From the NCBI GenBank assembly GCA_900169235.1, contig FWCC01000049.1, forward strand, positions 1 to 64,000: a DNA stretch of 64,000 nt, written 5' to 3'. A program made the translations under genes and the position numbers. This document shows positions 54,903 through 64,000 of this stretch, in pieces. The notes beneath the pieces were generated by a model. It saw nothing but the letters and a program-made list of their open reading frames with translations. It made no database searches and was not told where the DNA came from. This stretch comes from Zarea fungicola (Eukaryota; Ascomycota; Sordariomycetes; Hypocreales; Cordycipitaceae). Position 1 is the stretch's first letter. Every line of letters starts with the position of its first letter.

Positions 54903-56927
54903 TTAGAAAAATGAAGGCTTCGTGAGAACGCGGTACTCGACATAGTCCTCGCCGTCAATGGTGATGATGGTACCTTGCGACACGAGCTTTCCCATAAACG
55001 GCCCCGTTGGCTTGCGCTCATACTTGACGCCGTCATAAAACTTGGCCTCCTCAATGCCTCCTCCTGCTCCTGCCGTCGTCCCGCGAAGCCGAAGTGACTC
55101 TTGCCTTGCCCACACGCGGTTCAAACGCTCAATGTCTTCCGATTCGTGAAATAAGCCACGACTGCCGCCGGAGACGCCTACATGACCGTTAGTCATGGTC
55201 GGACTGTGGGCAGTAGTGGTGCCACCGCTGACGCTGGCTGCGGCACTGGCGGCCGCGGCATCGGCGGCTTGAGCTGCTCGCTCTCTGTGGACGGCGTGGC
55301 GGTCGGCGCGACCCTGGGCGGCTTCAACGCGAGCAATCTCGCGCTGGGCAAGGGCGTTGGCACGCTCAATGGCTTCGGCGCTGGGCATCCTGCCGCTGGA
55401 GGAGGTGGTGCCGGCGGTGCCGGCAACAGTGACGGTACCGGCGCCGTTGGTCTCAGCCACTGCATCGCTAAAGGAGTCGCGAGCTGACCTGGACTCTGGA
55501 CGGCGGAGTTGGCGTAGTTCATGACCACCCGAGACACGGCCGCTTGGCGAGTCAGCAACAGAAGGAGAGTTGTCGAGGTCGCGGTAAGGATAGGCTTTTC
55601 CGTAAACGCTGGCGCCTTGCAGGTGATGCGTCGGGAGATACGCGGTAGCACGGACGCGGGCATCTGCAGCGGCGCGATCCTCATTCACCTTTCGCTCACC
55701 AGCCGTTTCACCATGGTCGACTTGATACTGGCGGATGCGACAATACTCCTTGATTTCTGGTCGACTAAGATCCTTCAGATGCGGTTCAAACTCAACCTCG
55801 TCGTAGTGAATCCAGAGAGCACCGGCGCCCGAGGGAAAATTGCCGTCGACATAACGTCCGTCGCGTGTCTCTCGCACCACCTTGACGCGAAACATGTCAT
55901 TTTGTCCCAGGATCCCATACACAGCGTGGCGATCACGCGGATTAGACTCATTAGAGCCGCGCCAGTATCCCAAGACAATTCTCGTGGGCCGCGTGCCGTG
56001 TAGCGGATCAAGCACCATCGCATGCTGCTGCGTGGCGCCAGAGGTGTCATCTTGCGAGGCAATGGCAACAAACGAGGAGCTTGTCCGGCGTCTCTTTCCA
56101 TCGCTCGCAGCCTCGAGCAGTGACGAGTCAGTGGGTATGGCACCGTACGCGATGGCGGGTGCCACAACTGGGTTCTCCTTTTGCAAGAGCTCTCGACCGC
56201 GAGTGGTAGCGGCCTTAACGGCGGCCTGCTCGGCGGCCAAGCGCTCTTCGTCGGTGGCTTCCCCAGCGTCCGTCCTCATTCTCACGTACTCCTTTATTTG
56301 GTAATGATCCAGGCCGACGAGCGGGTCAGAAAAATAGATACGATCAAAGGTGACCCAGCTACCACCGGGCCCTGGAGGCAGCGGGTATTCGTGGGAAATG
56401 GTCTCTCCACTCTTGTTCATAGGCTGGATGCGCGTGCGTAGCCTGTCACGGACGTCGATAAAACCAATCACAGCGTGCTTGTTTTCAAGTTCCGGGACCA
56501 TTGAGTCGCGCCAATGCCCAACCAGCACCCCTTTGACACCACCGAGGCTGTTTCGAGGTTTGACCTTGATGGAATTGCTTGGGAGCGCAGTGCGCTCGGC
56601 ACGGTCAGCGCGTGTAGATGTCGGAATCTCAATCTTACTCTCACTCAGATCATTGAAGATAGATGTGCGTTTCCTCTTCGGGTAGTGTGACGCCAAGGGC
56701 TCCTCCTCGACAGCAGTCATGGTCTCGGCGGCGGCCGTAGCCGCAGCCGGGGCAGCACCAGCAGGCTCCGTAAGATGCAAGGTGCTCCTACCAACCTTGG
56801 AACCCACGACGATTTCCTCCTCGCTCACGCGGGGCGGTGTTCGAACATTGCTGTCCGGATCACTGAGCTCACTATCTTGCTCGTTGTCCAGAGCGGCGTG
56901 CTTTTCACCCGCGGGCCTAGATGCCAT
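54903..56927 (-). CDS. Conserved-looking protein with a tandemly duplicated module, function unknown
   Basis: Single exon, 674 residues from MASRPAGEKHAALDN. The N-terminal 125 residues are disordered, with an acidic patch and a PKRKR basic string that may be a nuclear signal. A module of about 110 residues occurs twice, at about 133-240 and 315-427. Both copies share GxWRxS, (K/R)HAVxG, a PxGxGxxW segment followed by (F/Y)Dx(I/V)xF, and IKEYxRxR near the end, then an Ala/Glu-rich helix. A third, shorter ordered region forms the C terminus (GPFMGKLVSQGTIITIDGEDYVEYRVL). Residues 470-600 are Ala/Ser/Gly-rich. I do not recognise the module. The open frame extends 19 codons upstream from TTG, so the ATG at 56927 is used. 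Confidence 0.75.
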   Translation of the reverse strand: MASRPAGEKHAALDNEQDSELSDPDSNVRTPPRVSEEEIVVGSKVGRSTLHLTEPAGAAPAAATAAAETMTAVEEEPLASHYPKRKRTSIFNDLSESKIEIPTSTRADRAERTALPSNSIKVKPRNSLGGVKGVLVGHWRDSMVPELENKHAVIGFIDVRDRLRTRIQPMNKSGETISHEYPLPPGPGGSWVTFDRIYFSDPLVGLDHYQIKEYVRMRTDAGEATDEERLAAEQAAVKAATTRGRELLQKENPVVAPAIAYGAIPTDSSLLEAASDGKRRRTSSSFVAIASQDDTSGATQQHAMVLDPLHGTRPTRIVLGYWRGSNESNPRDRHAVYGILGQNDMFRVKVVRETRDGRYVDGNFPSGAGALWIHYDEVEFEPHLKDLSRPEIKEYCRIRQYQVDHGETAGERKVNEDRAAADARVRATAYLPTHHLQGASVYGKAYPYRDLDNSPSVADSPSGRVSGGHELRQLRRPESRSARDSFSDAVAETNGAGTVTVAGTAGTTSSSGRMPSAEAIERANALAQREIARVEAAQGRADRHAVHRERAAQAADAAAASAAASVSGGTTTAHSPTMTNGHVGVSGGSRGLFHESEDIERLNRVWARQESLRLRGTTAGAGGGIEEAKFYDGVKYERKPTGPFMGKLVSQGTIITIDGEDYVEYRVLTKPSFF

Positions 56928-57840
56928 TGTTTTTGTTAGTCTTGATATGGTTGGCAATTCTGTAAGCGGGGCTTTAAGTGACAAAATGAAACGTGCAGAA
57001 AGAATGGTGTTGGTTTGAATGGCGTGGTTCGTTTTTTTGCTTCTTCTGCCACGCTATAAGGACAGCTTATGCCAAGCACCAAAGGGAGTTTATAAGCCAC
57101 TAAGCTCGGCTTGTCATATGCCGAACACAACTTGCGCGACCGAGAGGTGATGGAATAGTAATGGCGAGCAACATGGAATAAGCGCTGCCAAGCTCTATTA
57201 CATTTCAAGACCCAGTCTGCAAGTGCTTTTTACGGGCGTCATTGGCAAGCAGTCCATGAAGGAGGCGGATGTGTGAATGTGCGTTTGCTTGTGGTCTGAG
57301 CATGGATCGATGATAATAACACAAAGTTCCCAACTAGGATAGAAAAAGCGGCAGCCGCGATTGACTCGCAGGAAAGAAGCAGCCAATCACTCCCAAGTAG
57401 AAACAATTTCCAGCCTTGGTGGAAGAAACAACAATAGTACAAACGGCACAATGCAGTGCGCAGTAAGCGATGCGCTGGACAAAAAAAACTCACGTTACAT
57501 AAACACGTATACAAGATGCAACAGTGTTTCATCGAAAGAGTGGCGTCCAGAGGGCATTGGCTGGCGGTGAAGAGCAGAGAAAAGCAGAGAAACAGGGACC
57601 TGACGCAGGCAGATCTGGGGGTGAAGGGTGGTTGCTTGCAAAAGCTGGGAGTACTGACGAGGTTTGGAGCTCTTTGCTTCTGGTAGAAGCCAAAGCCACG
57701 AGATTCGCGAGTACCGTTAGAGCTTCTTTGCAACTCGCAACTGTCGATTGCGAAGGGGGGGAGGTAGGGGAGGGTATGACAGCAGGAGGAGCAGTGAAGA
57801 GAAGAGAAAACGACAAAATGATAGGAAAGAAGACGGTTAC
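56928..57840. other. Intergenic region
   Basis: Leader and promoter of the duplicated-module gene; could also hold downstream exons of the small gene that follows. The minus-strand frames here are Cys/Phe/Leu-rich translations that I do not accept as coding. Confidence 0.45.
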
Positions 57841-58122
57841 TCACGCAGGGCGCGTTTCGTGGGCTGGTTCGTCAGAGACTAGAGTTGGCATTCGATCCGT
57901 TTCTGGCTGAGCAGCAGCAGCAGCAGCAGCAGTTTGTTGTTGTTGTTGTTGTTGCGAGATGATGTTTCTGTGTGTGCTTGTGTCTGCAGAGACTTGATCA
58001 ACTTGTGCAATTAAGACTGGTGCCTCTACCGAGCGTGGTGCAGATTCTGCCATGAACGCTGCCGGTTCTGCGGCTGCTGCGGCAGATGTGAGGATGAAAT
58101 CTGGAGCTGCAACATCCGCCAT
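57841..58122 (-). CDS. Orphan reading frame, possibly a first exon
   Basis: ATG at 58122 opens 93 codons (MADVAAPDFILTSAAAAAEP) ending at TGA 57841-57843. A good splice donor GTGAGT begins at 57844, inside the last sense codon, so this may be exon 1 of a longer gene whose later exons I could not find. It is rich in Ala, with a poly-Gln run of seven and a poly-Ala run of eight encoded by CAA and GCT repeats at about 57909-57956. No domain is recognised. Confidence 0.3.
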   Translation of the reverse strand: MADVAAPDFILTSAAAAAEPAAFMAESAPRSVEAPVLIAQVDQVSADTSTHRNIISQQQQQQQTAAAAAAAQPETDRMPTLVSDEPAHETRPA

Positions 58123-61100
58123 TGTGAGATGCCGTGTTTGTCTGTTTGTATCCGCTCTGGCAGCTGGGGAGATCTGGGCGGCTAAGATTGCCAAAGCCCA
58201 CTCGGCTTGGGTTTGGGTGTATTTTATAAGCTGCGTTTGCTCAAGTATGAAAACCAGCTGTCTGAAACGTGGAACTGCCAGCTGGCGGTTTCTTTAAACC
58301 AAAAATGAAACTGGACGCCGATAGAGCGACAGAACAGCCCAAAGAAGAATCAGAGAAGTTGAATCCTGACGCTTCGACGCATCACACCGCACATACGTAT
58401 GGCGTGATACAATACAGAGAAAGTTGACGGAATTTCCTGGCGCTGGCTGGGGTTAGTTGAAATCAAATCGTAAGCAGGAGGGCGGGATAAGGAAATAGCA
58501 TGGGAAAGATTATGGGTTTCGGCGCAAGGGCTTGAAGACGCTGGAGGATGCAGAAGAAGAAATAAAAGTAACGGGAACTAAAAAGTCTCTGATGTTTCCG
58601 GAAAACGAATCAATGAAGGAAACAAGAATAATAATTAAAGGAAAAATAGAGGGAAGGGCGGAGAGAGGAGTTCCAAGAATTGCAAGCAGAAGTCAAGGGG
58701 GAGGGGAAAGATGAAATGGCACGGAAATGCAAGCCTAAGAAATAATACGTACTCTGTACTTGCAGCTCCCTGTTCTTTTTTTTTAATGGCTATCCTCTTA
58801 CTGACAAGCAGAGAGACACAGAGACAGCCAGCGGAACACGGGTTGAAACTGAACAACCACTAATGCCGCAACGCAGCACCAACTAAGACGGGGGTGTTAA
58901 ATAGCTGAGAACTGAAAATAATGGTGAAGAGATAAATAGAGCGTCGAGTTGGGACGTTGGAAATCGTGAGTCCGTCAAACTGGTTAAGAGAGCTGTTTTA
59001 AATATGGCCGCTGCCTTTCATTTGGCTGTATCTTCCTGTGGCTGCCCTCCTGTCTTTAGTTGCCACCTTTTTGCTGCGGCCCTGGTGGTACCTTGTGATT
59101 ATTATTATTTGATGTCTTTTTTGCGAGCCACTGGCGAGGAAACCAAGCAGAAAAGATGAACCTGCAGCAAAAAGGTCTCAACGTGGCAGCCAGAAAAGGA
59201 CAATAATAATCGCCCCGATAGTCACAGGTAAGTAAGTGACTGGGTGGCGCCTGAGAGCGGGGGGAGGTGGCCCTAGGGATGCAAAAAAACCCAAGCCGCA
59301 ATTGAACTACAAATAGAACTGGGGCCTGTAGATTGAGTTGTTTCTGTGGCTAACGTTGTTAGGCAGTTACTACGTACTGGGACCCCTCCCAAAGTCCACG
59401 CTCGCCTATTAAGTTACCAGCTCTCCCGATTGGCTTGTGGCGAATGGTGTCAAGAGGATGCTTGCTCGGCAGTCTCTAGAACAAGCAACTAATGGATAGG
59501 GAAACCAAGTGCGATCACATACAGCAACGCAAAGCATAGTCAATCTATGCTTCCACCTCTCCATTCCACAAATAGGGCGCGGACTAATCATGACGGCGGG
59601 ACAGGCACGCTTGGCTAGACAAATTCGGGACAAATGGAAAACGGTCCTTGCCGGGATAACCACCCTTAACGGCGAGAAAGACCGAAAATCACTTGCTAGA
59701 ACCACAATAGCATTTGATGCGAGCTGCTTGTCAGATGTCTTGCATATGGGGAAATGAAAGAGCGCTAGTATTGCGTGTGTCTCTACCAGTACAAAGTTGG
59801 CTATTCGTACCGCTTTCACCATCAGACAAATATATAATCATCACCTTGATACGAGTCATAGTTCGAACGCCAACTGTCGCCTTTACACTTGCATCGGCAT
59901 TTTGGCAGGTGGGCAACCCCCAGAAGAGCAGATTAGGAAGATGTTCTTGTCCGTTGCTGCACAACTCATCCTACTTCTGGAATACCTCGCAATGCAACGA
60001 TGGCTCTTGACCACTCCAGTGCTTATTATTAAGGTACTTGGTACCAAGCAAGCATCAATGAGCGATCCTGCATACAAACTTCCTACAAAATGTATATGTG
60101 CAACACAAACGCCCACTTCAAATGCGGCCTTGGTCCGCACCAGAAAAAAAAACACCCAACGACTTTTCTTTCTGTTTCTTTCTTTTTACATTGTGATGTC
60201 CATGTAAAAGCCCCGACCTAGGTGACAGTCCCGTGGCTCTATTGGCTTTGATTATGTTTCAATGAGCAAAAAAAGAAAATAGAAAACCCAATGGGGTGTG
60301 GGTTGCCAGCACCTCCCCAGTTATTATGCATGGACGGTATTGCTCTCCTTTGCGGAGCTAACTAAACAAGTATCAGTAATACGATGATTCCAGGCAAAAG
60401 GTGTTGCCCATCTGTGGCCTCATTGTGCATAGCCGGAATTTTATTACGTTACTAGTTATACAAGGCTTGCGTGTTATTATTGGAGACCTCAACAAATCAA
60501 AGGGATACAAATGATCGGCTCTCACCTGAACCGGAAACCCCCTGCAGGTGCATGTTGTTATCATCATTGAGGCACTGGTAATACAGAGCCCCTGTCCTGC
60601 CCCTAGCCTTCACTGATCCATCCCGCTTCCCGTAGATACAAACTACAAAATGAGTGGCAGAATGTCGGAGTACTGGTACTATGCACCAGTGGTTATACAG
60701 CCACATTGAAGAGCTCGCCGATGTGGAGAGTGGCGCGAGAAGGATTGCATATTTTCCACTCCTGTCTAGTCAGTCCTGCCTAGCTGATTATGGAATCCTT
60801 GACACCTGTACAAGCGAAACACGACTGCCAAGTCTTTTATTCCATCATCTCCTCTTCTCCTTGCTTCGGAAAATATAACTTGGTTACTGCAGCCTTTTTT
60901 AACAATCAAAATAGTGTCCAAATGGTTTTGGAATCATCCGAAGTCGCCGGTCGGCACAAGCCAAAACTCTACCTTGGTAATTCCGTAACTTGTCCCACAT
61001 TTATATCAACTCTCTTTCGACCTTTATGCCTCTACAGAGAAATACACCTAAACCCGATTCCAGTAATTTACCAATGCCCAATTGTGACAAATCTGTACCC

Positions 61101-64000
61101 AACAACGAGTTCAACAGCTGAGCAACCAACTTTATTCATGGAGCCTTGCCGAAAACAGCAAACGGAGTATAAGTTTACCCGTAGCTGATTATTTTTGGTT
61201 TTGGTGTGCAATCAAAGCTTTATGGTATCTTTTATGATGCCTGCTATTGGCGCCTGTTTAATGGGTGGCACCCTTGACCTTGTAAGAAAGGGCTTTCGGC
61301 TGGAGACTAAACTTGGGCTGAACAATATCGCGTCGCGCGGCGGGCTGAGTTGCTGTGAGTGAGACACCAATATCCAATTCCGGTGCTTGCTTAGTATTAA
61401 TAAATGGTTTATTTATGGAGAAGTTATTCTTAATCGAGCCAGAGCCGGCAACCAACGTGCTTGGCAAAACAGTCCTGCTCTGTTTAATTTCCTCGTACAT
61501 ACATACATGAGGCGCCTTCCAACACGCCACGGCTTACTGCAAAGTACAAAGTCAGGCGTTTTGCCCTCGTTACGGCGGATAGGTTTGTTCTACTTTTTAC
61601 TGAAGGGGTTTCGCTTTCTCTCTGGCCTATCTCCTCGGATAGCCCGAAATCCTTCTTAAGCTCCCAACAGGTATAAGACTCTTGATAAGTGGCAGTTGAC
61701 AGCGGTAGATGGCTGTCAGCAATCCCCGAACTGCCGAACTGCCGACTGGGGTTTAGTAGTATGTTTTCAAATCGTTCGCGTTTGAAAACGACTCAAATTT
61801 TACGTGAACCCTATCTGATGTCATCCGAGCCTGGTTATGGCGAAAACTTGCGTTATTGGTGTCCTCGTTGTCATTGACATGGGGTGATTGGACAAGGCTC
61901 GCATAAAACAAAATGCGAGAGCCTCATTCTGTAGGCGAATGACCAATCACCTTCCCGCCTGTCTCGCGATTATTCAGTAATTAGAGAGAGTAATCGGCCC
62001 CCGGTAAGCTCTGCGAGCTGCGCTTTTCTTTGTGAAGAAAGTCATTCTGTCAATTTCGCACCTGAAACAGGCTACTCGGATAAAAGCCAAATTAGTTCAA
62101 CTTTTGGTGGCGACATGCACTTTGCACCAAGTTGCATTGCAGCTTGCAGATAATAATTTCTAATGGCATCCATTTTAGAAGCTTCCGGCTCCACTTCCAA
62201 CGAATATCCCGGTTTCCCGATTATCCATTCATGATTAATTACTACGTTACACGTTTGTGTTATTATTTCGTTTGCTGTGGCATTTGAGCGACTAATAGCA
62301 GAATCAGAAGTTCGTAGTCTCTACTTTCGACTACATGTGCGACTGCTTTCTCTATCAGTAAGCAGAACAGCCATGTTGCAGTTGTAACAGGAAGCAACTT
62401 TGCTTGAATCGATCAGTTGACGCCAAGGTTCCTTGCAATGAGAGGGGTTAGTGGCTGACCACTGCGCCGCGCAAGCTAAAACGGCGTTGTCAACTCATCA
62501 ACGAGGACAAGGGGGGCACACAAGCTCAGTCCTGTATGTGAAGTATGTGCTGCAACTAAATGCAAGAGAAGAGGAGACGGGGCTAGTGTATGCGAGGACC
62601 AAAAATGGTGGCGTCGGGAAGCGGCAAGGCGCTTGGGACCATATGCTGCCTTTTCCCCCGATCGAAACAAAACACCTGTCCAACTCATTTCCCGTCCCCC
62701 GGGAAGTCTTATTCCCCTGTTCCTCTGCTTCTTCGGGTTGGCAAGAAAATGTGTAGTTTCGTAGCCTTTAATGATTAATAGCCAGTCAAGCCCATGGAGA
62801 ATACAACATCCGTCAAGGCAGAGACACAGCTCAACCTGAACACATGTCTCAACTCTACTCTGGGAAGTGCCCAGGAAAAACTCACTCCACTTTATGTGTT
62901 GTTATATTGCGTTGCGTCGGCCATTTGGCAAGGTTATGCGCTGTTCAGCAGCAGAGTTTTTTGGTGGCGTCAGAGGCGGAATGCAGAGATGTTCAAACAA
63001 CTGGACCCAATGACAAGTACAAGCAAACCCCCTTCAACCCCATGCATTCCCAGCTCACAGAAATTGTTGATGTTGCTCACCGCCCAGATGCCTCTCTTCT
63101 CGTTGGAATGCTCGTTTGCTAGGGTTTTATCGGCGCCACAGATTTCATCAGGTCGAGATGTTGTTTCATAGATGAGTCATATTGAACAACAGAACTGCTC
63201 AAAACTCGCGCTACAAGTGCAACCCGCTTCGCGGCCGTCGTCGCTGTTGCGTGCATCTGGCAATAGAAGGCCTTGACAGAATTACGCTGTTCCAGTCTGT
63301 CATAAAGTACGCCCAATGCTGTTTATTAGTCCCACATCCGGTCTTCCTATTTGGTCTCCGAGCCTTTGCCTTCAGGCCATGAACGAGGCTGACTAGGCAC
63401 CACGGGCACACACTAACACTTGACTTATACACCATGAGGCGGGCATGTCAAGTGGTTATCCTCCACCCACTACACTCGTGGCTTGGGCTGGAAGTGCCTC
63501 TATTACAATTATAGCATCATATGTTCTCTATTCCCGTAAAAGTAAATTACTGCCTCAACCTGGACTAATCGTTGTCTCGCCACCGACAAAGCCGACGCTA
63601 GCGAGCTAGTTGTCGCTACAAGTAACCAAATTGGGGAGTTGTTAGTGGTGGGTATACACCGGAACTTGGACCGAGAGTTGCCCCGACCACAACGGGTTTT
63701 CCGCATGAACTGATAAGCAACATCGGAAGAGTTTGTAATCGGCTTCCTAGTTGGAAACTGGGTCGAAGAGCTTGAATGACAATGTGTGCAGACTGCAGAG
63801 GAACTTGCCTTGACGGTATCACATAGTAGCTATGAACCGGTCTCTTATCCTCTTCAGCGCCAGTGCGCCGGAACAGACATATACGGCGACGTTCCAGCAA
63901 CTTACAATTACTGTCAATTTTTTTATCAATACGGGGGTTGTTTTTTTACATGGAAATTCTAGGAGCAAGGCTTTCGCAAACGTGCACAGTGGGAATAAAC
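58123..64000. other. Gene-poor stretch of 5.9 kb to the window end
   Basis: Many short frames on both strands, none with a recognisable domain, good composition over a useful length, or convincing intron structure. Frames of 125-136 codons at 59797-60207, 60790-61188 and 62794-63171 begin with ATG but look like chance frames. A nested palindrome lies at 61883-61951. Noncoding transcripts or short secreted proteins cannot be excluded. Confidence 0.45.
61883..61951. repeat. Nested palindrome with two stems
   Basis: Outer arms GGTGATTGG (61883-61891) and CCAATCACC (61943-61951) are exact reverse complements. Inside them GGCTCGCAT (61896-61904) pairs with ATGCGAGAGCC (61913-61923) over 9 bp with a two-base bulge, leaving an 8-base A-rich loop. 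This could be a small foldback element or a structured RNA. Confidence 0.6.

Noticed and set aside
62794..63171. 125-codon frame near the window end as a possible secreted protein
   Set aside because: No signal peptide at its start and no recognisable features; indistinguishable from a chance frame.

Overview
The window reads as nuclear DNA of a filamentous ascomycete (Pezizomycotina). Genes carry short GT-AG introns (about 50-110 bp, one of 223 bp), and the products are typical fungal orthologues. A nuc-2/PHO81-type protein, a pentatricopeptide protein of a filamentous-fungal type and an aldA-like dehydrogenase fit Sordariomycetes. Hypocreales is my inference from protein style, not something I could test.

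Layout. 1-9.6 kb: a high-affinity iron permease (ftr1) with an iron-regulator-like GATA site upstream, a tetraspanin, the ribosome-biogenesis helicase Dbp6, and divergent from it the GPI-anchor GlcNAc transferase Spt14/PIG-A. 10-14 kb: a bromodomain protein of BRD8/Bdc1 type and a small multi-span membrane protein. 14.6-18.8 kb: an accessory island with broken reading frames, a 9-bp tandem array and an SF1 (UPF1/NAM7-like) helicase relic with a zinc knuckle. 20.5 kb: a tRNA interrupted by two N bases. 21.1-23 kb: a four-exon aldehyde dehydrogenase. 23-27 kb: no recognisable gene. 27.3-29.8 kb: Rgp1, the Ric1 partner. 30-35 kb: a second accessory island with a minisatellite of about 112 bp, a 62-bp inverted repeat pair, a second 9-bp array and a membrane-protein gene broken by one in-frame stop.

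35.8-58 kb is again housekeeping: a WD40 protein of WDR62/MAPKBP1 type, a small serine-rich protein of unknown role, the SPX-ankyrin-GDPD phosphate regulator NUC-2/PHO81, a mitochondrial-type PPR protein, then a compact plus-strand series (CZIB/UPF0587 zinc protein, RNase P/MRP Rpr2/Snm1-family subunit, ZPR1). After this comes a protein with a duplicated module that I cannot assign, and an orphan first exon. 58-64 kb holds no gene I recognise, only a nested palindrome.

The intact genes serve separate core functions: iron uptake, phosphate sensing, GPI anchors, ribosome and tRNA maturation, Golgi traffic, chromatin. I see no biosynthetic cluster and no operon-like system. The less ordinary material is the duplicated-module protein, the two accessory islands whose lesions fit CpA-to-TpA (RIP-like) mutation, and the promoter site ahead of ftr1. 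All splice sites were placed by eye from GT-AG signals, phase and protein continuity. Starts were moved to the first sensible ATG where the longest open frame began with a non-ATG codon.
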